A stretch of DNA of 64,000 nt from the NCBI RefSeq assembly GCF_030272615.1, contig NC_081406.1, forward strand, positions 138,367,361 through 138,431,360, given 5' to 3'. Position 1 is the stretch's first letter. Each line of letters starts with the position of its first letter. Source of the DNA: Cryptomeria japonica. Its lineage: Eukaryota; Streptophyta; Pinopsida; Cupressales; Cupressaceae. A program made the translations under genes and the position numbers. The notes beneath the pieces are model-generated. The model made no database searches. It saw nothing but the letters and a program-made list of their open reading frames with translations, and was not told where the DNA came from. Positions 54,681 through 64,000 of this stretch are shown piece by piece.

Positions 54681-55545
54681 CCGACTCTTCATTTTGTAAA
54701 GGCAGTTGGAAGCAGTTAGAAGGTAGGGAGTGAATAGTTAGAATAGTGAATTAGTCAGTTGATAGAATAGCAATTAGAATAGAGTAGCGAGAGAAGGCCA
54801 AGATTGTTGCCAAGATGATGTTGTAAAACTTCATTGAAGAAATGGTGAAATTTATGGGTCGATTCGACAATTTGCATGGTCTCTATACTTCTCATATTTG
54901 ATTTCATGTTATTAGATGAGTGGAAGAAATGTGTTTGATTGATGGTGAAATTTGTATATCCATACTACTAGCAGTTTGTTGATTGTAGACTTGCCTTGCG
55001 TAGTCAATTGGAATGATTCAGCTTAAACTTAACTTCAATTGTCGCTTCTTCATTGATATGCATTAGTTTGATGGTGTCCATGCCTGTAGTGATGATTTGA
55101 ACATCATAAAGCTTTCCTTCGAAGATCGCACTAACCTTGTGGAGATGGTCTTGCGATGTTAAAACAAGACTTAGTTAGAATTTCATCAAAGATCATTCAT
55201 TGCTCCTACATTCTTAGTTTTAGGATTAGATCCTTTCCTCGCCCTCGTCTTTTTTCCTTTTTTCAAATCAAAGCTAGTAAAAACTTGTGTTCCAACAATA
55301 TTCAAAGCAAATCAGACGTTCAGGTCATCAAAGTGTAAGTCCCCTTGTGATTCCAGCAAATCACATCATACCACAAAGAGCTTATCCACACGTAGAGATC
55401 CTACAACGAAGAACCTTGAAGTCACCCTGATTGATCTTTTTCGCGATATCTTCAACATTCAGAGACTTTATTCAAGAGAGGATAAGGTACCTTTAGGTAT
55501 TTTATTCTGTGTTTGGTCGTGTACAAAATACACGTCAACAGACTG

Positions 55546-57354
55546 CTACCCACAGTTGCACTTGAAAGAGAAATTTCATTTTAAGAGGGCTAATTATGCA
55601 TTTCTCATGCATATCACAAGAACCCTTCAGGGAGGCCTTCATCAGCGACTCTCTTAGGAGTCTAAGGATTTGATTAGCAGATTTGGATATTGGTATATCC
55701 AATACCCCAGGTTCACATATTTGTGAATCCAAGGATTCATTGGCCCACCATACAAGCCACCCATGTTTCCCACAAACAGGATGATTTTGCTTGAGGTAAT
55801 AAGACAATTGGAAACTTTCATGGTTGTGTAGAGAGGAAAACAGAAGACAAGAGCATCTTTTCCCCTCAATATTGTAAAAGGTTTGGAGTCTTGTCCATTC
55901 GCTCAAGCTGCTACACATGCAGATAATGAGATTCAGTGGTACCCATTCCTGTAGTACCAAGCAAGGAGCTATTTTTATCATTTTCACCAAATGGGAATGG
56001 TGAATGGAGTGAAGTTTGAGCATATAGGCCAAACCTTGAAGATTATTGGGCCAACGTTGTTGACAACTTTGATATAAGAAGAAGATTCCTTGATGGCATG
56101 ACTTTGATATAAAAGTTGTACAAGTAGAGAACCTTGAACCTAAAGGAGAATTCTTAGATGGCATAATCTCTGCAACGAAAGGAGTTGATGATAATTTTGA
56201 TGATAGTGGCATGGAATAGTCAACCATTCGTGATTGGATGAAAGAGAGGATGAAAGCCAATGTTCCCGAGGAAGTTCATCAAGAAGATAATACAACACTC
56301 TTGGATGAGTTGAATAAGCCAGATGAAAAGAGACCATCTAAGCCAACTAAGAAGTTTTCTTTGATCAAAAGGGACATTGTGGGATTCAGATTCGTTCAGC
56401 TAGCAGTGCCAAAAATAGATAAAGCTTGGGACCACCAAAATCCAAGAAGTCCACGAGTTTGATGATTCTTGCAATACCCTTAAGGAGAGGTTAAACAAGG
56501 AAGTTGAGAAGAGAAAAAAGCTAGAGGTTGAAAATGAGCAGTGGAAGAGGTATGAAGAGGTATGTCCAACACTTGACAAATCCTATTGATTGGGAGGAGG
56601 TACCAATTACTCCACCCATGCCCCTTCCATAGGAATAAATGAAAGACTATGAGGATATGAGAACCACTTTCAAAGAAGTCAAAGGATGGACTTATAATGC
56701 CTCGAAGCATGTTGATATACTTGTTGAGAACCTAGTGTCAGCATATGATTCAAACTCTTCCCTCTTAAGCAGAATCCAAGATATATATGAAGCTTGGGAG
56801 AATATTGAAGACATTCAGAATAGAATAATCTCGTGCTTGAAGACCATCAGAGGGCTTCCCCAACATGATTTAATTGATGGAAAGTTTATTCAGCCTGGTG
56901 TCATATATGACTTCAACACTTGGTACTTTGCTTTGACTACTAGAGTTGAATCTCTGAAGAAATCAGAAGCTAAGTGTGTGGAGATAGAGAAGATCATCTG
57001 GAGTATTCAGGACAAGGTTTTCCTTATAGCGACTGAGGTACTGAGGTAGGATGAGGTACAAGAAAAAGATTTGTGTGGAGAGAATTTCTTTAGGAAAATT
57101 TCTTTAATTTCACAAAGCCAATTCTCAAAGAAGATCTCACCAGAGTCTCGAGCCTCTTGCTCATTGATTAGAACTTTTTAGCATAGATCATTAACTAGGG
57201 AAGGTACTCTCACCACATGTACTGATGATGTGGACATGATCGATTACCAGATTAGCAATTTGCCACATGTCACCGTGGAGAAGGTCCAACAACTCGTATC
57301 TAGATACATTGAATTTGCAACTTTCGAAAAGGAAAGTGGACGCTCACTTCCTTG
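55546..57354 (+). pseudogene. Long ORF of unit D, 3' part (function unknown)
   Basis: Continues the frame from before B: CYPQLHLKEKFHFKRANYAF, then LMHITRTLQGGLHQRLS*ES, DLISRFGYWYIQYPRFTYL*, and RMILLEVIRQLETFMVV (to about 55830). Single stops separate these blocks. After frame changes near 56090-56240 a lysine-rich segment follows (MKERMKANVPEEVHQEDNTT). The last long piece is 56639-57049 (MKDYEDMRTTFKEVKGWTYN), which is helical and acidic. It reads on through two more stops to VEKVQQLVSRYIEFATFEKE and ends at a TGA near 57352. Both parts together give about 880 codons. I do not recognise a family; the density of well-formed blocks argues that it once encoded a protein. Confidence 0.55.
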
Positions 57355-57494
57355 AGAATAGCAACTATGCCACTTGTCTTGCTCTCTTTTGTTTGAACTA
57401 ATTGAGTTTTGGGAAACCCTAATTAGGGTTTTGATCTTTCAATCCGGGCTCTTGATCATTGCTTGATCCCGACCGTTCAAAACTTTTGTGTGCC

Positions 57495-57503
57495 TATATA
57501 AGG
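57495..57503 (+). promoter_or_regulatory. TATA box at 3' end of unit D
   Basis: TATATAAGG, 65 bases after the AACCCTAATTAGGGTT palindrome. It lies about 250 bases before the inferred LTR end and primer-binding site, so it could drive the gypsy element downstream. Confidence 0.6.
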
Positions 57504-57756
57504 TTTCCTGTAGCCATTCAGTTGTCATATTTTCACTTGTTTATTTTAGATAGACTTAGTTGCTGCAGTAGCGCAAAATGACTATCACAAGAACTTAGTG
57601 CATATACACTGCATACCCATTTCAAGTAATACGTCTCTTGGTTGACAAGTAAATGGACTTCAGTCATGGAGATGATAGCTACTCAGAATGGATGACCAAT
57701 CCTTTAGTTAAAACATTAACTCTAGTTATTGTTCTTATTGGATATGTAGACATTTT

Positions 57757-57774
57757 TGGCGCCGTTGTTGGCGA
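57757..57774 (+). promoter_or_regulatory. Primer-binding site of gypsy element
   Basis: TGGCGCCGTTGTTGGCGA differs little from TGGCGCCGTTGCCGGGGA, the usual sequence after the 5' LTR in Athila-like plant elements. Lies 4 bases after GTAGACA. Confidence 0.75.
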
Positions 57775-57902
57775 TGGTGTCAAACTAAGAACCTGTCATA
57801 GTTATGAATTTTTAAGTTTTTAGTATAGTTGGTTTTGATAGCTCAGTTTGTTTTAAGTAATTCTCATGAGTCTGCATGTATAGATGAAGAAGAGATGCTC
57901 AA

Positions 57903-58961
57903 TGTATATTCCTTCCTAATCATCCTGATTATACAAGACTCAATCCATATGAAGCACTAGATGTAAACTCTTTTGCTGCACTTTACCAAGCCCCAGATAA
58001 TTTGAACCCGCTTGAATTTGAACTTTATGAGACCAATCTTCATTTCCTTTTTGGACCTCCTGAAGAGGACCCTTGTCTAGTAACTCCTCCTCAAAGACCA
58101 ATGCAAGGAAATCCACCCCCCAGTGGGAGTAACCCACCTCCACTTGTAAACCCAACATTTGAATTCCCCATTTCTGATTTGCATGATAATGCTAATATCA
58201 AAAACATTTCAGCTTCTTGTCTTCCTAAATTTTATGGGCTGGTGACAGAGGACCCCAATACTTTCTTGTTTGAATTTGATGTCCTCTGTAGGAGTTATGA
58301 TTACTCTACAGATGCCCATAGACTCAAAATATTTCCTGCTACTTTAAAAGAATCAGCTTTGAGATGGTTTATGAGTCTAGGGAATAGTACAATCATTGCA
58401 TGGGATAAGATGAAATGGTTGTTTCTTGTGAAATATAAATATTATTGTAGAGGGACTGATCGCCATGGTCATGATATCTTTAGAATGACACAAAGGGAGG
58501 ATGAGAGTCTAGAAGATTATCTGGAGAGATTTCTAGTCAATGTCAAAAAGTCCAAGCATAATACTTTAAATGAAGATTCTCCGAAGTTGATATTTTTGAG
58601 GGGGATCAATGACGAGTGCACAGATGCTTTAGACCTTATGGGAGGTGGTAATATAACTCAATCAACATGGAATGACAATGGTCAAATTTGTCATAAGTAT
58701 TCCAAATCTTCTTCTAAGAAGACTAGGTGTTTCAAGCCGGGGATGTCTTCATTAATCTCCAGTAATGGAGTTTCGCGAATGGAGCTTAGTCACCTTTTGA
58801 AGGATTTTAAAGAGGATATCATAAGTAATATGGCTACTCAGTTAGACACACTTCAAGCCAAGAAGAAACATGAGGAAGCTAATGCAATGCTCGCAGAATT
58901 CTGTCCACATTGTAGACATAAGAAAAGAGACTGTAGATGTAAGATGGTTGCAAATCTTTAA
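57903..58961 (+). CDS. gag: gypsy gag, largely open
   Basis: The best-preserved retroelement frame in the window: about 350 codons from 57903 to a TAA at 58959-58961 with no stop. The true start is unclear because no ATG precedes PNHPDYTRLNPYEAL in frame; the 5' end is probably mutated. Recognisable capsid blocks are LPKFYGLVTEDPNTFLFEFD, LKIFPATLKESALRWFMSLG, and DESLEDYLERFLVNVKKSK with LIFLRGINDE. A Cys/His cluster EFCPHCRHKKRDCRC lies near the end and could bind zinc or RNA. Gag packages the element RNA. With pol broken, this copy cannot move alone, though gag could in principle still be translated. Confidence 0.78.
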   Translation, partial: CIFLPNHPDYTRLNPYEALDVNSFAALYQAPDNLNPLEFELYETNLHFLFGPPEEDPCLVTPPQRPMQGNPPPSGSNPPPLVNPTFEFPISDLHDNANIKNISASCLPKFYGLVTEDPNTFLFEFDVLCRSYDYSTDAHRLKIFPATLKESALRWFMSLGNSTIIAWDKMKWLFLVKYKYYCRGTDRHGHDIFRMTQREDESLEDYLERFLVNVKKSKHNTLNEDSPKLIFLRGINDECTDALDLMGGGNITQSTWNDNGQICHKYSKSSSKKTRCFKPGMSSLISSNGVSRMELSHLLKDFKEDIISNMATQLDTLQAKKKHEEANAMLAEFCPHCRHKKRDCRCKMVANL

Positions 58962-59800
58962 GTTTATGAGTTCAAGGCAATACAATGAGATGATGAACAA
59001 ATCTTTTATGTTGCTCAAAGAAGGCCAAATTTTCCAAGACAAGGTATGCCTCTAGACCACTTTATTTTTCTGGTTGTAGTGGAAATTCCTATGCTCAAAA
59101 TAATCAATGGTAACCTCCATATGCTCAAAATTTTGTAAATTATCAAAATTGGTATAATCCTCAAGGCCAAGGGCAAAATTTTGCCAATCAAACTCCACAA
59201 TGGAAGCAACCACAAGGAAATTGCTCTCAATCTCAGGGACCATGGCAACCATTCCAAGGGAATTGGCAACCTACTCCTCAATGGACAGGAGGTCAACAAT
59301 GGATGAATCAGTCTTCTGGTTATCAACAACCTCTGCAACATCCTCATAGTCTCAACAACCTGCTATAATGCCTCCTCCTACTACTAACACCATTCCACCT
59401 AAACTCACACAACTGCCCACTCAACCCATTCCAAATCCTAATAACAAGCCTCAACAACAACAAGAAGTTTATTCAGCTAATCCTAATCAATACCCAACTT
59501 ATTCTGTTTCTATAAGTGATATTCACCTTAGATCCGGGACAACTTTGCCTAACCCATCCCCTCCAGTTATAACTGGAGTACAAAAGGAAAAGGAAATATC
59601 TAGCCCAACAACCCAAATTCCTCAAAGTCAGCAAGTACCCCCATTTCCTCAAAGTTTGCAAGCTAAAGAGATTCCTCAGCAAGAGGATATAAATTTTGAT
59701 ATCATTGATCAGCTGAAACACATGTTAAAATTCCATTATTTCAGGCTATTAAGGATGCCCCTATCTATGGTAAGGCAATTAAAGAGACATTTTTAAGGAA
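58962..59800 (+). pseudogene. Gln/Asn/Trp- and Pro-rich gag-pol linker
   Basis: Frames alternate, but the composition is striking: repeated QGQ, QPQGN, QSQGPWQPFQGNWQPTPQW around 59165-59290, then a Pro/Thr/Gln-rich part from 59368 (MPPPTTNTIPPKLTQLPTQP). The motif SVSISDIHLRSGTTL (about 59503-59550) matches the gag end seen in Athila-type elements. Stops fall at several places. Confidence 0.6.
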
Positions 59801-59939
59801 ACCTGGAAGGAAGAAAAAGGATCCGCAATCAGTGCATGTAATAGGTCAACTGACTAATATTATGTTGGGAAAAGTTTCAATTCCTAAATATTTTGATCCT
59901 AGTAATATTATGAAGATAGTAATCAATGACACTCAGATA

Positions 59940-60240
59940 AAGAACGCTAATAGATTTGGGAGCAACCATAAATGTAATGACAAAGGAAATTATGCAAAAA
60001 CTTAAACATAACCAGTCTTAGACCTACTCCTACAGTACTGCAGCTTGCCGACAGTTCCACGGTTCGACCTGATGGTATGATTGAAGATGTTGTCGTTACT
60101 CTAGACTCATGGGATTATTTGACAAATTTTATGATCTCCTAAGACTACATTGGGGGGATATCTGATTATCATAGGGAGACCTTGGCTTCTACAACCGATG
60201 CATATATTGGATACTGATCAGGGGGCATGACTATTTCTGA
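59940..60240 (+). pseudogene. gypsy aspartic protease remnant
   Basis: TLIDLGATINVMTKEIMQKL near 59945-60005 has D-L-G-A in the place of the catalytic D-S/T-G-A, as in Athila-like proteases. PTPTVLQLADSSTVRPDGMI, EDVVVTLDSWDY and a shifted GRPWL-like segment follow. Stops and a frame change (about 60010) break it. Confidence 0.65.
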
Positions 60241-60456
60241 TGAAAATACTACTAAAACTCTAGCTCTGTATTCACCTACTCAGCCCCAACTTGATCAAGA
60301 ACAAGTTGTTTGGCCTAACATGGGGGACGAATTAAAAGAGGAAGTGAACTCTGTCAATCATCTTATGATGATTAATAGAGAATCATTCATAGGACTCTAG
60401 GATGACGATTCTATCCTTTCTAAAATTCAGACAAATCAATATAATTTTTAGCAGCA

Positions 60457-61325
60457 GTGCAAGAGTTAACATCAAGTATTACAACATCGGATTTTCTTGC
60501 AACCACTCACATATTGCATACCTTGTTGCTGCAGGAAGTCCACACTTCTTATCTTTCTGAGGCGGTTCAAGTCGATCTTACTGTCAAGATGGAATTTGAT
60601 CATAATAAATGTTTGAATATTAATAATCAACTCACAGAAACTCAAAAGCTAACATTGGTTGAATTGCTCAAATGTCATCAACACGCTTTTGCGTGAGATT
60701 ACAAAGATATGCAAGGAATTGATCCTACAATTTCTACACACCATATTTATATCAAAGAGGACTGTAGACCGCTCAGACAACCACAACGAAGATAGTTAAA
60801 GAGGAATTGCAAAAATTGTTAAATGCTAGATTTATCTATCCTATATCAAATAGTCAGTGGGTGTGCCTCTAGTCATTGTTCCAAGGAAAGGAGTAAATGG
60901 CGAGTATGTGTAGATTACTGAGCTTTGAAATCGACAACAAGGAAGGATCATTTTCCATTACCATTTGTGGATCAAGTATTAGATTTCTTGGCAGAAAAGC
61001 AACACTTTTCATTCTTGGATGGATTGAGGATCAGGAAAAGACTACATTTACTTGCCCTTGGGGAACATATGCATATTATGTTCTTCCCTTTGGATTGTGT
61101 AATGCCCCAGCTACTTTTATAAGAGCAGTGATAAGCATATTTTTTAGATATTTCCCAGGATAGCATGGAGATCTATATGGATGATTTTACCACTTATGGT
61201 TCAAAATTTGAAGAAGCATTGGAGAATTTAAAGAAAGTTTTAGAGAGGTGTGAAGATTACAATTTATCATTGAATGGTGAAAAATGCTTTAGGAGGATGT
61301 AGGAAGGCATAGTTCTTGGTCATAA
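60457..61325 (+). pseudogene. gypsy reverse transcriptase, truncated
   Basis: The pre-RT region reads LTETQKLTLVELLKCHQHAF (60640-60695). The RT follows as WRVCVDY*ALKSTTRKDHFP, then LPFVDQVLDFLAEKQHFSFL, EDQEKTTFTCPWGTYAYYVL and PFGLCNAPATFIRAVISIFF. After a frameshift it reads EIYMDDFTTYGSKFEEALEN, which keeps a YMDD active site. The frame ends in EGIVLGH at about 61322, where the element is cut off. A small deletion removes the usual SGYHQI block between SFLDG and EDQEK. Confidence 0.8.
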
Positions 61326-61620
61326 TCAAGGGGAAAACTCCTCTAATCATAATTCTTTCATCCCTCCCCAAGTGAGTCTTCCATTTATTACCCAATCTTC
61401 TCCAATACCTACCTACAATAGTATTCAACCTCTTTATTCTCAACCCCCGCCTTCCTATAACAATATCTCTCCTTATTCTCAAACTCTTCCTTCATTCAAC
61501 AATGTTACCCCTCCTCAATTTTACATTTCCAATTTCAATCCTTCTACTGAAGCTACCATCAATAGTCTTTCCTAACAATGTCTTCCTTGCAACAACAAAT
61601 CACTTCTATGAGTCAATATA
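61326..61620 (+). pseudogene. Pro/Asn/Gln-rich polyprotein fragment
   Basis: A frame at 61372-61575 reads MSLPFITQSSPIPTYNSIQP and continues YSQPPPSYNNISPYSQTLPS and NFNPSTEATINSLS, then a TAA. The composition is like the linker of gypsy gag proteins, but I cannot assign it. It sits between the truncated gypsy RT and the LINE. Confidence 0.4.
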
Positions 61621-61629
61621 GTTACCTAA

Positions 61630-61678
61630 ATATACTCAAATTAATTAATCAAGCCACTAATTAATGAGTTTGAGTATC
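61630..61678. repeat. AT-rich inverted repeat
   Basis: ATACTCAAATTAATTAAT pairs imperfectly with ACTAATTAATGAGTTTGAGTAT. It forms a hairpin at the boundary between the gypsy-like fragment and the LINE leader. Confidence 0.6.
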
Positions 61679-61908
61679 CAAATCTTACACTAGAGATTTT
61701 AAGGCTCTGCAACTTTGGGTGAGTGAACCTAGGGTTTGAGCCCTTGTGGTGGGGTCTTCCAAGCCAAAACGTGGAGGAGGGCATATGACCTCCTTCACCC
61801 AAGTAAGTCACCTCTTCCCTTCTTGATTATTTCGTGGTTTCAATGTTGTTTTTTGCTTATGCTCTGGCTTTTTTAGTTAGTGCACTTTCGAGTGTTTAAT
61901 GCACCAGG

Positions 61909-63686
61909 ATGGATGGGGATCTGGACGGTGTAGCATTTATTTCAAGTGATCGTGTCGTTCATACAGATGCAACTACTACGATTGGCTCTAAGTCGTTTAA
62001 GGAAGTGCTTGTTAATTCTCCATTCTCTGTGTCTAGTTCGCCAAAAATTGACGTTGGGTTTTTTGTGTTGTGTCAAGGTAATGGTGACGCAAGAGGAGGA
62101 GGAGGAGGTAAGCATAATAACCTTTCTTTGTCTAGCCTTTTTATGGCCCCTAATTTAGATATGATTGATGGCCCGAATAATGAAAAATCTAGGTTAAAAA
62201 GACATCGTTGTTTTTACACTGCTAAATGCCCAACTTGTAAATATTTAGATGAATGGCTCAAAAATATTTGGATAAAAAAATTAGGTTTCATTTTTCTTTT
62301 ATTAGAATGATTTAGAAAGGATTGTTTATCATTTTCTTTAACGATGCTAATTCGTAGGCAGTAGTTGTTGAGAAATAATATTGGTTCATTGGGAAATGTA
62401 CTTTCAGGGCCCTTAAATGGTCACCTGAGGTTGTGAGTTCTGAAATTGTAGCCCTCTCTTGCCCTAGGTGGATCGTTATCAAAAACCTTCCACCTCTGCT
62501 GTGGAATTTTATTCTCCAAATGTTAAGACTCCATTGGGAAAGTGTTCAAAGTGGACAACACCCACTCCCTGGTTCCCTACATGGATGCTAGAGTCCTAAT
62601 ATCAATCGACCCCGAAAAAGACCCACCTAGATTTGTTGAAATTGATATTAATGAGGATCCCATGGTTTGTGTTATTGAAATTTTATGTAGGATTAATGCT
62701 TGTTTCTTGTGAAAGAGGGGGGAACATCCTAAGGAATTGCTCTATTCTTTCAAAACGTAAGCCCCCCCGCTAGCTCTAAGGGTAATTCTTGAAACCTCGT
62801 GCATCCCATTGGTGAACCTCCCACCCCTTTTTCAATCTCTGCCTAATCTTGTAGAGGGTGCTCAGGATCCTATTTTGGAATGACTTAATGTTCTTAAAAA
62901 TGCGATGAAGGTTGCAGTTAACGCTCGACCTGCTAATCTTCCCGTCCTTGACGAGGTTGATAAGTCTGGGAATTTTAATGTCGACCCCTCCCTCATTTGT
63001 CCATTATTTTGTCATTTTCTCAAATTAGGGATCCCAAGGAGGATAACTCTGACCAGTTCATGCATCCAAGAAATCACAAGGTCAGGAGGAAGAATGCTTA
63101 GCAACTTTCCCTGGATAAGCTTAAGAGCTCTAGGGTGTCTGTGATGGAGGTCAACCACTATTCTAATGAGCACTCGTAAGTTGTTCATTCTTCTATCCCA
63201 GTGGATGATGATTATAACATTATGCCATTTGTGGCTAGCTTGGTTAAGGAAAATAATAACTCTCTTGTCAAGTCTATTATTAGGGGTATCGAGGAAAGGA
63301 GACACACTAGTTTGAATTTGAGGGAAGTTGCTAGCTTGGATACCCCCATGGAGTTTTCAGACTCCATGATACTAACTAACAAGTTTGACATTCTTGCAGA
63401 GCCTCCTTCTGAGGAACTCCAAGATGGCGAGGTTTTAAGGACTCCCCCCCTCCATGGTGGTACTGAAACTACCTCTTTCCCTCAAATTGATGTTAGCACT
63501 TCTTCGATCAACGATAATCAAAACACTAAACTTGATAGTGATGTTTCATTTTTTTATTTTATTACTATGGACACCCTTATTAGGAATAAGGCTTCGAATG
63601 AATCACATGACTTAGCCATAATTCCTTATGACAAATCTAGAATGAGCCTCTGTGAGGAATTTACTGAGATCCAACCTATTGATTAG
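61909..63686 (+). pseudogene. LINE ORF1 with DUF4283-like domain and zinc knuckle
   Basis: The ATG at 61909 starts MDGDLDGVAFISSDRVVHTD. SFKEVLVNSPFSVSSSP follows, then LKRHRCFYTAKCPTCK and the DUF4283-like segment DEWLKNIWIKKLGF. In other frames come LKWSPEVVSSEIVALSCPRW, DNTHSLVPYMDARVLISID and a knuckle CRINACFLCKRGEHPKE (about 62690-62735). The C-terminal third (63201-63686) is open: MPFVASLVKENNNSLVKSII to EFTEIQPID. ORF1 of plant L1 elements binds RNA and is needed for transposition. At least four frame changes and stops (62308-62310, near 62340, near 62880, near 63110) break this copy. Confidence 0.75.
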
Positions 63687-63951
63687 GACTTGGAGATTGG
63701 GTCCCTATTTGACGATTCGATCACTAAAGAGGACCATAGTTTAGGTCACGATCAAATCATGGAATCAAAAGACAAAGTTTATGAGATTTTGATTTCTGTT
63801 GGGAATGGTCTCTTTACCTAAGGTTAAAATAAAGAGGGGAAGACATAAGGGAAAACAATCCCCCATGCCTAAAAGGAAAGATAATAAGAACGAACTCCCT
63901 AAGTGCGTCAACAAATTTAAAGCTGCCAAGGACATCATTGCTTAATGTTTC

Positions 63952-64000
63952 CCATGGATTTGAACTGCATCTCTTGGAACGTTAAGTGACTTGAATCCCC
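63952..64000 (+). pseudogene. LINE ORF2 endonuclease start (cut by window edge)
   Basis: FPMDLNCISWNVK*LES is the conserved opening of the plant L1 apurinic-type endonuclease (ISWNVRGL); here the Arg-Gly is Lys-stop. Only the first codons lie in the window. Confidence 0.7.

Larger units (their letters stand above)
52441..55540 (+). mobile_element. LTR-like unit B (TGTTGTGA family), 3.1 kb, TSD GACTG
   Basis: Begins TGTTGTGATGTATTCACACA and ends AAATACACGTCAACA, with GACTG on both sides (52436-52440 and 55541-55545). Removing it joins the two halves of the D reading frame, which is independent proof of the insertion. It contains a triplicated 33-bp repeat, three hairpins, a short ORF at 54083, and a promoter-like block with AACCCTAATTAAGGTT (54590-54605) and TATATAAGC (54671). 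A second TATA-like TATATATGG lies at 53581. No internal repeat of the ends is found: a long solo LTR or a non-autonomous unit. Confidence 0.88.
49543..57752 (+). mobile_element. LTR-like unit D with internal ORF, split by unit B
   Basis: Left edge TGTTGTGACTTTTTCACACA at 49543, homologous to the start of B and C. Inside are an array of AAGTCYGCC words (50150-50740), an ORF from 51614, unit B inserted at 52440/52441, the ORF remainder to about 57354, the palindrome AACCCTAATTAGGGTT (57415-57430) and a TATA box (57495-57503). Sequence then runs to GGATATGTAGACA (57752), immediately followed by TTTTTGGCGCCGTTG, a plant Athila-type primer-binding context. Without B, D is about 5.1 kb. The simplest reading is that D is the 5' LTR of the gypsy element to its right, with an ORF inside the LTR. 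Caveat: after the TATA box D has about 250 bases, against about 870 in B. Confidence 0.6.
57753..61325 (+). mobile_element. Athila-like Ty3/gypsy internal region, truncated in RT
   Basis: Primer-binding context TTTTTGGCGCCGTTG (57753-57767), gag (57903-58961), a Gln/Asn/Trp-rich stretch, protease and reverse transcriptase up to about 61325. There the sequence switches to an unrelated Pro/Asn-rich fragment. RNase H, integrase and 3' LTR are missing. Frames are broken in many places after gag. Confidence 0.8.
61680..64000 (+). mobile_element. L1-type LINE, 5' leader, ORF1 and start of ORF2
   Basis: A leader of about 230 bases (start not fixed) precedes ORF1 (61909-63686 with frameshifts). The first codons of an endonuclease-type ORF2 lie near 63955. 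The element continues past the window edge. Decay is moderate. Confidence 0.75.

Noticed and set aside
52441-55540. Unit B as a complete two-LTR retrotransposon
   Set aside because: Neither its first nor its last ~30 bases recur inside it, so there are no two LTRs; solo LTR or non-autonomous unit fits better.
57415-57430. Telomere-like AACCCTAA in AACCCTAATTAGGGTT
   Set aside because: A single palindrome at the same place in related LTR-like units (C, B, D), not a tandem array; best read as an LTR promoter-region motif.

Overview
This window looks like plant nuclear DNA from a species with a very large, repeat-laden genome. A gymnosperm (conifer) is my best inference, not a proven identity. 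The basis is AT-rich sequence, plant-type Ty3/gypsy, Ty1/copia and LINE elements that are old, nested and full of stops, very long LTR-like units, and only one convincingly intact host gene in 64 kb. No tRNA, rRNA or CRISPR array was recognised.

Layout. 1-3.2 kb: repeat sequence with a decayed minus-strand reading frame of unknown function. 3.2-13.6 kb: a Tat-like Ty3/gypsy element with gag, protease, G-patch, reverse transcriptase and RNase H. It lacks integrase, and it ends in a polypurine tract and a 3' LTR at 12601. 14.0-17.2 kb: a minus-strand copia LTR beside the 3' end and LTR of another gypsy element. 17.2-24.2 kb: an inverted duplication of a copia fragment, with a complete but dead copia element inserted in one arm (18372-24155, perfect 5-bp duplication AATCT). 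24.2-27.3 kb: a minus-oriented LTR, a CpG-rich minisatellite, a hairpin array with paired base changes, and an antisense plant-mobile-domain (PMD) pseudogene.

27.3-29.2 kb is AT-rich intergenic DNA leading to the single good gene, an intronless P-class pentatricopeptide repeat (PPR) gene (29310-31034). It is followed by a small inverted-repeat element holding a hammerhead-ribozyme-like core (31.6-31.9 kb), a LINE RNase H relic (32.6-33.6 kb), tandem duplications, and two hAT-like miniature elements with 8-bp duplications (36.9 and 37.8 kb). Next is a malectin/LRR-type receptor kinase pseudogene on the minus strand (38.7-42.4 kb), split inside its kinase coding sequence by a 951-bp solo LTR.

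42.8-57.8 kb contains three related LTR-like units that begin TGTTGTGA. C (43289-46606) and B (52441-55540) are short. D (49543-57752) is long, carries its own decayed frame of roughly 880 codons, and was split by B, which has a perfect GACTG duplication. D runs directly into the primer-binding site, gag, protease and reverse transcriptase of an Athila-like gypsy element (57.8-61.3 kb). The window ends in an L1-type LINE (ORF1 and the first codons of ORF2).

The genes do not form a pathway. The only probable working protein is the PPR protein, expected in an organelle. The most unusual items are the hairpin array at 25.8-26.3 kb, the ORF-bearing LTR-like unit D, and the hammerhead-like core at 31.78 kb.
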